The position numbers were made by a program, and so were the translations under genes. From positions 43,565-107,564 of the forward strand of contig JADBEO010000011.1 of NCBI GenBank assembly GCA_031316315.1: DNA of 64,000 nucleotides, written 5' to 3'. Source of the stretch: Chelatococcus sambhunathii (lineage in GTDB: Bacteria > Pseudomonadota > Alphaproteobacteria > Rhizobiales > Methylopilaceae). The notes beneath the pieces are model-generated. The model was given only the letters and a program-made list of their open reading frames with translations, made no database searches and was not told the origin of the DNA. This document shows positions 37,909 through 47,500 of the stretch, piece by piece (positions within the stretch are counted from its first letter, which is position 1; every line of letters begins with the position of its first letter).

Positions 37909-38895
37909 ATGACGGACACCCTGCAGCCCATCCGCGCCGTGCTGATCGCCGGGCCGACCGCCTCGGGGAAATCGGCGCTCGCGCTCGCGCTCGCCGAGCG
38001 GCTTTCGGGCGTGGTCGTCAACACGGATGCGAGCCAGGTGTATCGCGACCTGCGCATCCTGACGGCGCGGCCGTCGGCGGAGGAGGAGGCGAGGGCGCCC
38101 CACGCGCTCTACGGCCATGTCGATGCAGGCGAGGCGTACGGCGTCGGCCGATGGCTGGCGGACGCCGCCATGGTTATCAACAGGTTAAGCACAGGCGCTG
38201 AGCCGACGTCTCAGCAGTCGCCGATGGGCGCCGCCGATAGAAGTCTACCGATTTTCGTCGGCGGCACAGGACTTTACTTCGACGCGCTGACGAAGGGGCT
38301 CGCCGAAATCCCCGCAATCCCCGAAACCATCCGCGAAAAACGGCGCGGCTTCGGGCCGGCCTCCGCGCTGTACGCAGAACTCGCCCGCCGCGACCCGGCG
38401 ATGGCGGGACGGCTGCGCCCCACCGACCCGCAGCGCCTGATGCGGGCGCTGGAGGTGCTCGACGCCACCGGCCGCTCGCTCGCCGACTGGCAGGCCGAGA
38501 CCGGCACGCCTCCGCTCGATCCGGACGCCGCGCTCAGGATCGTGCTGGCGCCGGACCGCGCGGCGCTCGACGTGGCGATCGCCCGGCGGCTGGAGGCGAT
38601 GATCGCGGACGGCGCGGCGGAGGAGGCGAGGGCGCTTGTTGATCGCGGCCTCGATCCCGCGCTCCCCGCCATGAAGGCGCTCGGCGTCGCGCCGTTGTCC
38701 GCCTGGGCGCGCGGGGCGCTATCGCGCGAGGAGGCTGTCGAGCGCACCCGCCTCGGCACCCGCCGCTACGCCAAGCGCCAATCGACCTGGTTCCGCAATC
38801 GCATGGCGGACTGGATCCACGTCGCGCCGGAAGAGGCGCTGGATGCGACGCTGGGGGAGATCGAAACGAGGGGCCTAATCGATCGATCTTCCTGA
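37909..38895 (+). CDS. miaA: tRNA dimethylallyltransferase
   Basis: 328 residues. P-loop VLIAGPTASGKSALALALAE, then VVVNTDASQVYRDLRILTAR and IFVGGTGLYFDALTKGL, and the tRNA-contact RYAKRQSTWFRNR. It transfers dimethylallyl to A37 of tRNAs reading UNN codons. About 15 residues beyond the usual length lie between the helix LADAAMV and the PIFVGGTG strand (NRLSTGAEPTSQQSPMGAAD), encoded by slightly more AT-rich DNA. Confidence 0.96.
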   Translation: MTDTLQPIRAVLIAGPTASGKSALALALAERLSGVVVNTDASQVYRDLRILTARPSAEEEARAPHALYGHVDAGEAYGVGRWLADAAMVINRLSTGAEPTSQQSPMGAADRSLPIFVGGTGLYFDALTKGLAEIPAIPETIREKRRGFGPASALYAELARRDPAMAGRLRPTDPQRLMRALEVLDATGRSLADWQAETGTPPLDPDAALRIVLAPDRAALDVAIARRLEAMIADGAAEEARALVDRGLDPALPAMKALGVAPLSAWARGALSREEAVERTRLGTRRYAKRQSTWFRNRMADWIHVAPEEALDATLGEIETRGLIDRSS

Positions 38896-39099
38896 ACGGC
38901 GACCCACCGACCGTCCTCATGCTGAGGAGCCGGCCGGAGGGCGGCGTCTCGAAGCACGCAGTCCGCCGGTGCGAGGTCTTCGCATGGTGCGAAAGCGCGA
39001 CCGAAACCAACTGCGTGCTTCGAGACGCCTCGGCTTGCGCCGAGGCTCCTCAGCATGAGGGGCGCGGGTGCGCGCGGGCCGACGAGAGCGACGATGCTC
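38896..39099. repeat. Facing pair of CTCATGCTGAGGAGC repeats
   Basis: 38911-38960 (CCGTCCTCATGCTGAGGAGC then GGCGTCTCGAAGCACGCAG) and 39010-39061 (CTGCGTGCTTCGAGACGCCT then GGCTCCTCAGCATGAGG) are inverted copies. They fill the gap between the convergent miaA and aminotransferase genes and could act as bidirectional terminators. Confidence 0.85.
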
Positions 39100-40389
39100 T
39101 TACGCCGCCTTCTCCAGCCGCTTCGCCTTCTCGACCTCGGCGCAGGCGAGCGCCATGCAGATGGCGATGCCTTCGGCCGCCGTCTTCACGTCCGCGAGCG
39201 TCGGGAAGGAGGGGGCGAGGCGAAGGTTCGAATCCTCCGGATCCTTGCCGTAGGGCCAGGTGGCGCCGGCGGGGGTCAACGCGAGGCCGGCTTCCTTTGC
39301 GAGCGCCACGGTGCGCGAGGCCGCGCCGGGCAGCAGATCCACGCTGACGAAGTAGCCGCCCTCGGGGACGATCCACGTCGCGGCGCCCGTGTCGCCGAGC
39401 CGCGCCTGAAGGGCGTCGGTCACCGCCTTGAACTTCGGCGCGAGCGAAATCCGGTGCTTGTCCATGTGGGCGACGAGGCCCGCCTCGTCCTTCAGGAAGC
39501 GGACATGGCGCAGCTGGTTCAGCTTGTCCGGGCCGATCGTCTGCTTCGAGGCCCTCGCCATCTGCCATTTCACGTTGGCGTCCGAAGAGGCGAAGAAGGC
39601 GAGGCCCGCGCCGGCGAGCGTCATCTTCGAGGTCGAGGCGAAGACGAAAGCGCGGTCCGGGTTCCCGGCCGCGGCGCACTCCTCGACGATGTTCAGAATC
39701 TCGCGGCGGTTCTCCGTCAGGTGATGGAGGACGTAGGCGTTGTCCCAGAACAGCCGGAAGTCTGGCGCGCCGGTCTCCATCTTAGCGAGACGCCGGATGG
39801 TCTCGTCCGAATAGCACTCGGCGGTCGGGTTCGAATATTTCGGCACGCACCAAATGCCCTTGACCGCCGGGTCGCGCACGAGGCGCTCGACCTCGTCCAT
39901 GTCCGGCCCCTCGCCTGTGAGGCGGACTGGGATCATCCTGATCCCGTACTCCTCCAGGATCGCGAAGTGGCGGTCGTAGCCGGGGGCAGGGCAGATGAAG
40001 GCGATCTCGCTTTCCTTGCCCCACGGCCGCTCCGAGCCCGGCACGCCCTTCAGCAGCGCCCAGACGATGACGTCGTGCATCATGGCGAGGCTGGCGTTGC
40101 CGCCGACCACGACGTTCTCCGGCTTCACGCCGAGCGGTCCGGCGAACAGCTTGCGGACCTCGAGGATGCCCTGCAGGCCGCCATAGTTGCGCGCGTCCTC
40201 GCCGGCGTCCGTGGTGTGGTCGCGGTTGCCGGGCAGCGCCAGCATGCCCTCCGAGAAGTCGAGCTGCTCCGGCGAGGGTTTGCCGCGCGTCATGTCGAGC
40301 TTGAGGCCGCGCGCCTTGAAGGCGTCGAAATCCGCGCGGGCGCGCGCGATGAAGGCGTCGAGGTCGGCTGGGGAGAGATCGGCGATCAC
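39100..40389 (-). CDS. Class I-c aspartate aminotransferase
   Basis: 429 residues from GTG 40389 (AGGA upstream). The segment LDMTRGKPSPEQLDFSEGM near the N-terminus, NYGGLQGILEVRKLFA, VPKYSNPTAECYSDETIRRL and the PLP-lysine FASTSKMTLAGAGLAF follow the subgroup Ic pattern (AspC4 type), distinct from the usual Ia/Ib enzymes. It transfers amino groups between aspartate and 2-oxoglutarate. No operon partners are visible. Confidence 0.9.
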   Translation of the reverse strand: MIADLSPADLDAFIARARADFDAFKARGLKLDMTRGKPSPEQLDFSEGMLALPGNRDHTTDAGEDARNYGGLQGILEVRKLFAGPLGVKPENVVVGGNASLAMMHDVIVWALLKGVPGSERPWGKESEIAFICPAPGYDRHFAILEEYGIRMIPVRLTGEGPDMDEVERLVRDPAVKGIWCVPKYSNPTAECYSDETIRRLAKMETGAPDFRLFWDNAYVLHHLTENRREILNIVEECAAAGNPDRAFVFASTSKMTLAGAGLAFFASSDANVKWQMARASKQTIGPDKLNQLRHVRFLKDEAGLVAHMDKHRISLAPKFKAVTDALQARLGDTGAATWIVPEGGYFVSVDLLPGAASRTVALAKEAGLALTPAGATWPYGKDPEDSNLRLAPSFPTLADVKTAAEGIAICMALACAEVEKAKRLEKAA

Positions 40390-40598
40390 GGCGAGGCGTC
40401 CTGAACGAAAGTCGGAAACGCCGCTCTTCTAGGACGTCGCGGCGGCGGACGCCAGCGCGGCGGCCGCGAAACATGCGACGGCCCCAGAGGTGGCGGACGC
40501 GCGCATAGGTAGTGATCCTGATTGACGCTCCACGCGCCCCGTTCAAGCGTGCGGCCACCGCTTCGCAGCGGCGGTCGGGGCGATTGTCGGGGGCCTAA

Positions 40599-42707
40599 AT
40601 GCGCGTCGGTGCTTTTGTTTTTTCGCTTGCGGCAGGCGCCGCGATCTTCATGCTCACAGGCTCGGTCGAGGCGGCGGGAGGGCGGAGCGAGCGCGACGCC
40701 GCCGTCGCGACCCTCGGCAAGGCGCCCGCGCCCAATGACCCCGGCGCGGCGACGCTGCGGGAAAAAGCCGCCGCGCCGGGCGGCGTGCGCGTCTTCGTGA
40801 AGCTCGCGGTCGCGCTCCAGAGCGAGGACAAGCTCGGCGAGGCGGAAGCCGAAGACCAGGCGAGGACGCTCGCCGCCGCTCAGGACGGCCTCGTCACGCG
40901 CGCCCTCGGCGGCGGGCAGGCGCGTCACCGCCTCCGGACCTACCGCTACGTTCCCTACGTCGCCGTGACGGTGAACGCCGCCGAACTCGACAGGCTGCTG
41001 GCCGACGGCGGGGTCCTGTGGGTCGGCGAGGTCGGCGTCCGGACGGCGGACGCGGGGTCGCTGCCGTGGGGCGTCGACAAGATCGAGGCCAAGGACGTCT
41101 GGGATCGCGGCCACGAAGGGCAAAGCGTGACGATCGCCGTGCTCGACGCCGGCATGCAGGCCAAGCACCCCATGCTCGCCGCCAATGTCGTGGAGGAGAT
41201 GTGCTACTCGACGATGGATCCCGCGAATTTCCAGAAGACGCTCTGCCCGAACGGCAAAGAGAAGATGACCGGGCCGGGATCGTCCAAGAACTGTCCGGTC
41301 TCCTACGGCGACGACTGCCGCCACGGCACCCATGTCGCCGGCATCGCGGGCGGCGGCGCCTGGAGCGGGCTAATCGGCGTCGCACCGAAGGCGAACCTCA
41401 TTCTCGGCCAGGTGTTCACAGAAAGCACAAAACCGGGAGACACCGGCATCGGCGCTTATGACGACGACATCATCTCCGGTCTCGAGCGCGTCTATAGCCT
41501 GCGCAAGAAATACACGATCGCGGCCGTGAACATGAGTCTCGGAGGCGGCAAGTACAACGGCGCCTGCGATACGGACGGCGCAGCGTTCGTCGACATCTTC
41601 CGGCTGCTGCGCGAAGCCAAGATCGCGCCGCTGGTCGCCTCCGGGAACGAGTACTTCAGCGGCTACATCGGCAAGCCCGCCTGCGTCAGCGGCGCGATTG
41701 CGGTGGGCGCGACCAACCGGAATGACGAGGTCACCGACTTCTCCAACCACTCGCAGCTGGTGAAGCTGCTCGCTCCGGGCGACGACATCGTCTCCGCCGC
41801 TCCCGGCAACGCGAAGGCCACCATGTCCGGAACCTCGCAGGCGACGCCGCACGTTTCAGGCGCCTTCGCGATCCTGCGCGACGCGGTTCCCGGCGCGAGC
41901 GTCGCCGAGATCCAGCGGGCGCTCGAATGCACCGGCAAGGCGGTGGAGGCCGCAGGCATCCGCAAGCGCCGGATCAACGTCCCTGACGCTCTCGAGGTCC
42001 TGACCTCGGGCACGAACAGGCCGAAGGTGTTCGACTTCGACGAGAAGTCCGACGCCAAGGCGTGGAAGCCTCTTCCGGGAAGCACATGGAAGGTGGCGGG
42101 AGGCGCCTACGTCCCCGTGTTCTCCGATACGAACTACAGCCTCGCCACATCGTTCACGCCCAACTGCAACTCCGACTTGGACCTCCGCGTCGATCTCAAG
42201 GGGATGGGCAACAATCAAGGGGTTTACATTTACGTAAAGACCCAGATCGACAAGACTGGTAAGTTGTTCTCCGGATATTCGTTCTATTTCGACTCCTGGT
42301 TCTACGAGAAGAAGTGGATGACGTTCCATTCCTTCACGAGGTACGACCAGTATGATTCGACGACCGGGTTCGGTCATATAGAATATATTTACGGCGATTG
42401 CGGCCTGCCGGCTTCGGGCCCGGTCGACTCGGTCGAGATCAAGATCCGCGGCGCACAGTTCACCGTGGTCGAAGACGGCAAGACCGTGAAGACGATCAAG
42501 GATCTGACCTACACAACGGGCGGCGTCGGGCTGGCCGTCTCGTCGCCCTATGAAGAGCCGAACGCCATCCGCATCGACGCCGTCACGATCAGGTCCCGCG
42601 ACAAGCCGCTCGACGAGAAGGACCCGGCGCCGGCCGTCGCCGAGGCGCCGGAGCCTGCTCCGACCCTTCTGAAGCAGATCTCCGACATCAAGGTTCCGCA
42701 GTGCTGA
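40599..42707 (+). CDS. Secreted S8 (subtilisin-like) serine peptidase
   Basis: 702 residues with a Sec signal (VGAFVFSLAAGAAIFMLTGS). Residues ~60-150 form a short pro-region. The catalytic triad is intact: Asp183 (TIAVLDAGMQAKHP), His242 (CRHGTHVAGIAGGG) and Ser413 (MSGTSQATPHVSGAFA), with oxyanion Asn350. Several Cys (202, 216, 232, 240 region) suggest disulphides. About 230 C-terminal residues are a beta-rich, Tyr/Trp-containing domain resembling a carbohydrate-binding or LamG-type jelly roll. It likely acts outside the cell on an unknown substrate. Confidence 0.93.
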   Translation: MRVGAFVFSLAAGAAIFMLTGSVEAAGGRSERDAAVATLGKAPAPNDPGAATLREKAAAPGGVRVFVKLAVALQSEDKLGEAEAEDQARTLAAAQDGLVTRALGGGQARHRLRTYRYVPYVAVTVNAAELDRLLADGGVLWVGEVGVRTADAGSLPWGVDKIEAKDVWDRGHEGQSVTIAVLDAGMQAKHPMLAANVVEEMCYSTMDPANFQKTLCPNGKEKMTGPGSSKNCPVSYGDDCRHGTHVAGIAGGGAWSGLIGVAPKANLILGQVFTESTKPGDTGIGAYDDDIISGLERVYSLRKKYTIAAVNMSLGGGKYNGACDTDGAAFVDIFRLLREAKIAPLVASGNEYFSGYIGKPACVSGAIAVGATNRNDEVTDFSNHSQLVKLLAPGDDIVSAAPGNAKATMSGTSQATPHVSGAFAILRDAVPGASVAEIQRALECTGKAVEAAGIRKRRINVPDALEVLTSGTNRPKVFDFDEKSDAKAWKPLPGSTWKVAGGAYVPVFSDTNYSLATSFTPNCNSDLDLRVDLKGMGNNQGVYIYVKTQIDKTGKLFSGYSFYFDSWFYEKKWMTFHSFTRYDQYDSTTGFGHIEYIYGDCGLPASGPVDSVEIKIRGAQFTVVEDGKTVKTIKDLTYTTGGVGLAVSSPYEEPNAIRIDAVTIRSRDKPLDEKDPAPAVAEAPEPAPTLLKQISDIKVPQC

Positions 42708-42713
42708 GGACGG

Positions 42714-43730
42714 TCAGGCCGCGCCGCCGGAGGTGACCGCGGCGCGCGCCGCCTTCGGCCGCGCCGGTCCTCGCCGGCGCGCGCCGATCAGGCTGGTCGC
42801 GGCGGCGACCAGGCCGAAGATCAGCACCTGCCAGCAGGGGCGCAGACCGAGAACCACGGTGAAGTTCGCCTTCAGCACCCGGATGGGGTTGACGCCGGTC
42901 GCGAGACCGTACCAGAGCGCTTCGGACAGCGCCGTGCCGAGCGCGGCGGCGACGGCGAGGCCGACGAGCCAGGCGAGGCTTACGGCGCGCTCGCCCTTGC
43001 GCTGCAGCCAGCGCCAGCCCATCGCCCACAGGAACAGGCCCCACATCAGCGTCGGCTCGGTCACGTCGAGCTTCGACTGCATGAAGAAGTGCAGCGTCGC
43101 GAGCCCGGCGATGAGATAGGCCGTCTTGTGCAGGCGGCTCCAGTTCTCCGCGCCCATGCGCTTCACCGCGCCGTCCCATGAGGTCGCGCCGAGCGCGATC
43201 AGGCCGAGCAGCCCGACGAGGCCGATGGCGAGATAGATGCGCAGCGCGATCTCGCTCGCGATCTTCGAGACCACGAACTCCTGGTCGAGAGCGTAGAGCA
43301 GGAAATGCCCGGTGGCGTAGGCCAGGGCGGCGAGACCGATGCGGCGGCGGGTCAGGACGAGGCGCGGCCAGTGCCAGATCCGGCGGAACGGCGTGACCAT
43401 GAGCGAGAGCAGCAGGAAGCGGATTGCCCAGTCGCCGGTGAAATGGATCGCCGCGTAGATCGGGCGCGCGCTGTCAGAGGCGGCGCGGTCGGGGCCGCCG
43501 AAGCTCGGCGCGGCCCCGGAGCCGAAGGGGGAGCCCCCGGCGGCGCTCGGTCCGCCGAGCCCCGGCGCGTCGCCGAAGCCCGGCGGCAGCCCGGGTCCGG
43601 ATGGGGCCGCGGCCGAAAAGTCTCCGTTCCAGGCGCGGAAGGCGAGCCACGCCGCCGGCAGGCACAGCCCGACAAGCGTCGCCGTCAGCAGCGGCGAGAA
43701 ACGGCCTGTCCGGTCGTGAAATAAACCCAT
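42714..43730 (-). CDS. MsrQ-like ferric-reductase-domain membrane protein
   Basis: 338 residues. After the first helix (LLTATLVGLCLPAAWLAFRA) comes a ~60-residue Gly/Pro-rich insert (GFGDAPGLGGPSAAGG) of low complexity, then the haem-binding core: IRFLLLSLMVTPFRRIWHWP, GLAALAYATGHFLLYALDQE and RLHKTAYLIAGLATLHFFMQ, whose His residues match MsrQ haem ligands. MsrQ passes quinone electrons to periplasmic MsrP to repair methionine sulfoxide. No msrP is adjacent, so the partner is unproven. Confidence 0.8.
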   Translation of the reverse strand: MGLFHDRTGRFSPLLTATLVGLCLPAAWLAFRAWNGDFSAAAPSGPGLPPGFGDAPGLGGPSAAGGSPFGSGAAPSFGGPDRAASDSARPIYAAIHFTGDWAIRFLLLSLMVTPFRRIWHWPRLVLTRRRIGLAALAYATGHFLLYALDQEFVVSKIASEIALRIYLAIGLVGLLGLIALGATSWDGAVKRMGAENWSRLHKTAYLIAGLATLHFFMQSKLDVTEPTLMWGLFLWAMGWRWLQRKGERAVSLAWLVGLAVAAALGTALSEALWYGLATGVNPIRVLKANFTVVLGLRPCWQVLIFGLVAAATSLIGARRRGPARPKAARAAVTSGGAA

Positions 43731-43944
43731 CTGCGATATTTTCCGGTTTGGCGGTCGGCGTCCATCTGACTACGCGCGAGCGCCCGCATTGGTTACGTCC
43801 GAAGCCCGCGGCGCCGCGTGCCGCGGTTGTCCCCGAAACTCGGGCATTTCTTAAAATTGCGAGCGCGATGCAAACGCCACTTTAGAGCGCTGTGGCATAC
43901 AAGCCTCCGTCGGGGACTTTCCACATCCCGCTTCGGGAAGCGTC

Positions 43945-45441
43945 ATGACCGCTGCGCATCGCGTTGCATCCAGCTTGCTCGCCTTCATTTTCCACCCCGA
44001 TGTCGCCTTCATGCTCTGCTACGGCGCGGGTTTCGCCGCCACGCACCAATTCGGACAGGGCGCGGCCGGACAGCCTCTCATAAACCTTGCGGCGCCTCTG
44101 GCGGCGGGGTTCCTCATCCGCAACGGGCGATCGCTATCGCCGACGGACGCGCTGCGCCTCGCCGCCGTCCACCTCGCCGTGGCGGCCGGGCTCGGCGTCG
44201 GATTGACGGATCTCGCCTGGACGCTGTTCCAGAATCTGGCGACGGTCGCCTGCTCGGTCGCCACCTTCGCGCGGCTGCGCCGGAGCGGGTTCATCTCGTC
44301 GGAAGTGAGGATGGCCGTCGCCGTCACGATCGCCGCGGCCACGGGCGCCTTGGCCGGGGCGCCGGTCGGCGCGGCCGCCGGCTTCGGCTCCGGCGCGACG
44401 CTCGACGCCGTGCTCACCTGCTGGGCGGCCGCCTGGGTCGGATCGTCTCTGCTGCTCGGCGTCGTGCTCACCCGCGCACGAAGCGATCAGCCGCTCGCCG
44501 ACGAGTTCGACGCCGACGAGCCGAAGCCCGCCCTCTGGGAGGCGCCGGCGGCGGCCTGTCTCATCGCGACGCTGATCCTCGCCTCAGTGGGCCAGGGCCG
44601 ACCCGAGATCGTGCTCGCCGCATCCTGCGCCATGCTCTGGTTCGCGCTGAGGCTCGGTCTGTTCGCGACCTGGCTCGGCGCCTTCTGCTTCTCGGCGGCG
44701 CTGCTCGCCTACATGTCCGAGGGCCTCTGGCCCGCCTTCGCAGACGCGGCCGAGCCGATGCGGGCCGAACTGATGCGCTATCTGGCCCTTGCTTTGCTCG
44801 CGGGGCCGAGCGTGCTCGTCGCGGCCCACGGCCACGACCAGAAGCGCCTCAGGCGGATCCTCGCCTACCGCGCGATGCATGACGGCCTGACGAAGCTCGT
44901 CAACCGCGTGCGATTCCTGGAGGTGCTGGACGCGGCCACCGCCAAGGCGCACAGCCGCGGCAGCCGCTTCGCGCTGTTCCTCATCGATCTCGACCATTTC
45001 AAGTCGGTGAACGACGGGTTCGGCCATCAGCGGGGCGACGCGCTGCTCGTCGAAGTCTCGGCGCGGCTCCGCGATTCGCTGCGCTCGACAGACGTGGTCG
45101 CACGGCTCGGCGGCGACGAGTTCGCGGTCGTCGCGCCGCTGACGAATGTCGACGACGGCATGAAGCTCGCCAAGCGCCTCGTCGAGACGGTCAACCAACC
45201 CTTCCTGATCGACGGCGTGTCGCTGCTGCCGAGCATCACGCTCGGCGGCGTGCTGTCGCCCGACAGCGAGGGCGACGCGCAGCGCCTGATCCTGCTCGCC
45301 GACGAGGCGCTCTATGCGGCCAAGGCGGCAGGACGCAACTGCTGGCGTTTCTCGTCCGTCGCCGGCGAAGCCGAGCCGGTGCAGCTCTGGCGTCCGGGCG
45401 TCGAGGGCCAGCTCGCCTTCGACACGGTCTATTTGGACTGA
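43945..45441 (+). CDS. Membrane diguanylate cyclase (GGDEF)
   Basis: 498 residues. Eight or so hydrophobic segments occupy residues ~10-300, a MASE1-like sensor. The GGDEF domain (~320-480) has FALFLIDLDHFKSVNDGFGH, catalytic GGDEF at 389-393 and an inhibitory I-site RSTD at 380-383, so it should make cyclic di-GMP and be product-inhibited. No EAL domain. The ligand of the membrane part is unknown. It is divergent from the MsrQ-like gene. Confidence 0.92.
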   Translation: MTAAHRVASSLLAFIFHPDVAFMLCYGAGFAATHQFGQGAAGQPLINLAAPLAAGFLIRNGRSLSPTDALRLAAVHLAVAAGLGVGLTDLAWTLFQNLATVACSVATFARLRRSGFISSEVRMAVAVTIAAATGALAGAPVGAAAGFGSGATLDAVLTCWAAAWVGSSLLLGVVLTRARSDQPLADEFDADEPKPALWEAPAAACLIATLILASVGQGRPEIVLAASCAMLWFALRLGLFATWLGAFCFSAALLAYMSEGLWPAFADAAEPMRAELMRYLALALLAGPSVLVAAHGHDQKRLRRILAYRAMHDGLTKLVNRVRFLEVLDAATAKAHSRGSRFALFLIDLDHFKSVNDGFGHQRGDALLVEVSARLRDSLRSTDVVARLGGDEFAVVAPLTNVDDGMKLAKRLVETVNQPFLIDGVSLLPSITLGGVLSPDSEGDAQRLILLADEALYAAKAAGRNCWRFSSVAGEAEPVQLWRPGVEGQLAFDTVYLD

Positions 45442-45519
45442 AGCAGGATCCGGGCGCCCATCTTGACGGACCGGGCGCCCGCGCGTAGGTTCCGCGCGAA
45501 TTTCTCCGAGGAGCGGCCC

Positions 45520-45573
45520 GTGTCGCGCATCATTCTCGTAAGATCGGCGTCATCGACGGTGCGGGCCGCATAA
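45520..45573 (+). CDS. ilv leader peptide (Ile-Ile-Leu-Val)
   Basis: A 17-codon frame, GTG start behind GAGGAG, encoding MSRIILVRSASSTVRAA. The consecutive Ile-Ile-Leu-Val codons (45529-45540) are exactly the amino acids made by the downstream operon. Codons 9-12 overlap a 10-base segment (45546-45555) that is perfectly complementary to 45588-45597. This is the classical arrangement for ribosome-mediated attenuation. Confidence 0.8.
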   Translation: MSRIILVRSASSTVRAA

Positions 45574-45628
45574 GGTTCGCGCACAACCGATGACGCCTAA
45601 GCCAAGGGTCCCCGCGGGGCCCTTTTTT
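45546..45628 (+). promoter_or_regulatory. Attenuator structure of ilvB operon
   Basis: GGCGTCATCG (45546-45555) pairs with CGATGACGCC (45588-45597). Downstream, AAGGGTCCCC-GC-GGGGCCC then TTTTTT (45604-45628) is an intrinsic terminator ending 67 bp before ilvB. Ribosome position on the leader peptide can choose between these. Alternative pairings were drawn by eye only. Confidence 0.75.
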
Positions 45629-45695
45629 ATTGCCCGGCGTCAGGCTTTGGCGCAGGGCAGGGATCCAAGGTCGAATAAGGCGAAAGGAACCGCCC

Positions 45696-47483
45696 ATGGC
45701 CGCTGACCTGACCGCAGCCCCGACAGAGCGCATGACAGGCGCCGAGATCGTCATCCGTGCGCTCGCCGACCAGGGCGTGGAGCACATCTTCGGCTATCCG
45801 GGCGGCGCCGTCCTCCCGATCTACGACGCGCTGTTCCAGCAGAACTCGATCGAGCATGTGCTCGTGCGCCACGAGCAGGGCGCGACCCACATGGCGGAAG
45901 GCTATGCTCGCTCCTCCGGCAAGCCTGGCGTCGTGCTCGTCACCTCCGGCCCCGGCGCGACCAACGCCGTCACCGGCCTGACCGACGCTCTGATGGACTC
46001 GATCCCGCTGGTCTGCATCACCGGCCAGGTTCCGACGCATCTGATCGGCTCGGACGCCTTCCAGGAATGCGACACGGTCGGCATCACCCGGCCTTGCACC
46101 AAGCACAATTACCTGGTGAAGGACGTCAACGACCTCGCCCAGGTGCTGCACGAGGCGTTCTATGTCGCCACCAGCGGCCGTCCGGGCCCGGTCGTGGTGG
46201 ACATCCCGAAGGACGTCCAGTTCGCGACCGGCGGCTATATCGGCCCGCGCAACGTCGTGCATAAGACCTACCATCCCAAGCTGAAGGGCGACGCCGAGAA
46301 GATCAAGGCGGCGATCGAGCTGCTGCGCGGCGCGAAGAAGCCGATCTTCTACACCGGCGGCGGCGTCATCAATTCGGGTCCGCGCGCGTCTGAGCTGCTG
46401 CGCGAGTTCGCGCATCTGACCGGCGCGCCGGTCACCTCGACCCTGATGGGCCTCGGCGCGTTCCCCGCCTCGGACCCGCAGTGGCTCGGCATGCTCGGCA
46501 TGCACGGCTCCTACGAGGCCAATAACGCCATGCATGACTGCGACGTCATGCTGTGCGTCGGCGCGCGCTTCGACGACCGCATCACCGGCCGGCTCGACGC
46601 CTTCTCGCCGGGCAGCCGCAAGATCCACATCGACATCGACCCGTCGTCGATCAACAAGAACGTCAAGGTCGAGGTCGGCATCGTGGGCGACGTCGCCCAC
46701 GTGCTCGAGGACATGATCCAGATCTGGAAGGCGAGCCGCGCGCAGATCGATCCCGCCGGCCTGATGGACTGGGAGCGCCGGATCAACTCATGGCGGGCCC
46801 GGAACTGCTTCGCCTACAAGGCCTCCGAGACGACCATCAAGCCGCAGCAGGCGATCGAGCGCCTCTACGAACTGACCAAGGGCCCCGACACCTACATCAC
46901 GACCGAGGTCGGCCAGCACCAGATGTGGGCGGCGCAGTACTACAAGTTCGACGAGCCGAACCGCTGGATGACTTCCGGCGGCCTCGGAACGATGGGCTAC
47001 GGCATGCCGGCGGCGATCGGGGTGCAGAAGGCCCATCCGGAAGGGCTGGTCATCGACATCGCGGGCGAGGCCTCGATCCAGATGTGCATCCAGGAGCTGT
47101 CCACCGCGGTGCAGTACGAACTGCCGATCAAGGTGTTCGTGCTGAACAACGAGTACATGGGCATGGTGCGCCAGTGGCAGCAGCTGCTGCACGGCTCGCG
47201 CTACTCGCACTCCTATTCGGAGGCGCTGCCGGACTTCGTGAAGCTCGCGGAGGCCTATGGCGTGAAGGGGCTGCGCTGCGAGCATCCGGATGATCTCGAC
47301 GCGACCATCAAGGCGATGATCGACCATCCGGGGCCGGTCTTCGTCGACTGCGTCGTCGACAAGATGGAGAACTGCTTCCCGATGATCCCCTCGGGCCGCG
47401 CCCACAACGAGATGCTGCTCGGCGACGTCGGCGAGAAGACCGTCAACGAGGCCATCACCGAAGAAGGCAAGATGCTGGTGTGA
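45696..47483 (+). CDS. ilvB: Acetolactate synthase large subunit
   Basis: 595 residues from ATG 45696 (AAAGGA). TPP-dependent fold: GYPGGAVLPIYDALF and catalytic Glu60 (RHEQGATHMAEGYARSSG), a FAD-binding middle domain, and the TPP/Mg motif IDIAGEASIQMCIQELS where the usual GDGS/GDAS Asp is Glu, a variant I recall in alphaproteobacteria. NNEYMGMVRQWQQLLHG follows. It makes acetolactate and acetohydroxybutyrate for Val, Leu and Ile. ilvH follows after a repeat element. Confidence 0.97.
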   Translation: MAADLTAAPTERMTGAEIVIRALADQGVEHIFGYPGGAVLPIYDALFQQNSIEHVLVRHEQGATHMAEGYARSSGKPGVVLVTSGPGATNAVTGLTDALMDSIPLVCITGQVPTHLIGSDAFQECDTVGITRPCTKHNYLVKDVNDLAQVLHEAFYVATSGRPGPVVVDIPKDVQFATGGYIGPRNVVHKTYHPKLKGDAEKIKAAIELLRGAKKPIFYTGGGVINSGPRASELLREFAHLTGAPVTSTLMGLGAFPASDPQWLGMLGMHGSYEANNAMHDCDVMLCVGARFDDRITGRLDAFSPGSRKIHIDIDPSSINKNVKVEVGIVGDVAHVLEDMIQIWKASRAQIDPAGLMDWERRINSWRARNCFAYKASETTIKPQQAIERLYELTKGPDTYITTEVGQHQMWAAQYYKFDEPNRWMTSGGLGTMGYGMPAAIGVQKAHPEGLVIDIAGEASIQMCIQELSTAVQYELPIKVFVLNNEYMGMVRQWQQLLHGSRYSHSYSEALPDFVKLAEAYGVKGLRCEHPDDLDATIKAMIDHPGPVFVDCVVDKMENCFPMIPSGRAHNEMLLGDVGEKTVNEAITEEGKMLV

Positions 47484-47500
47484 CGACCAGCGCGAGGAGC

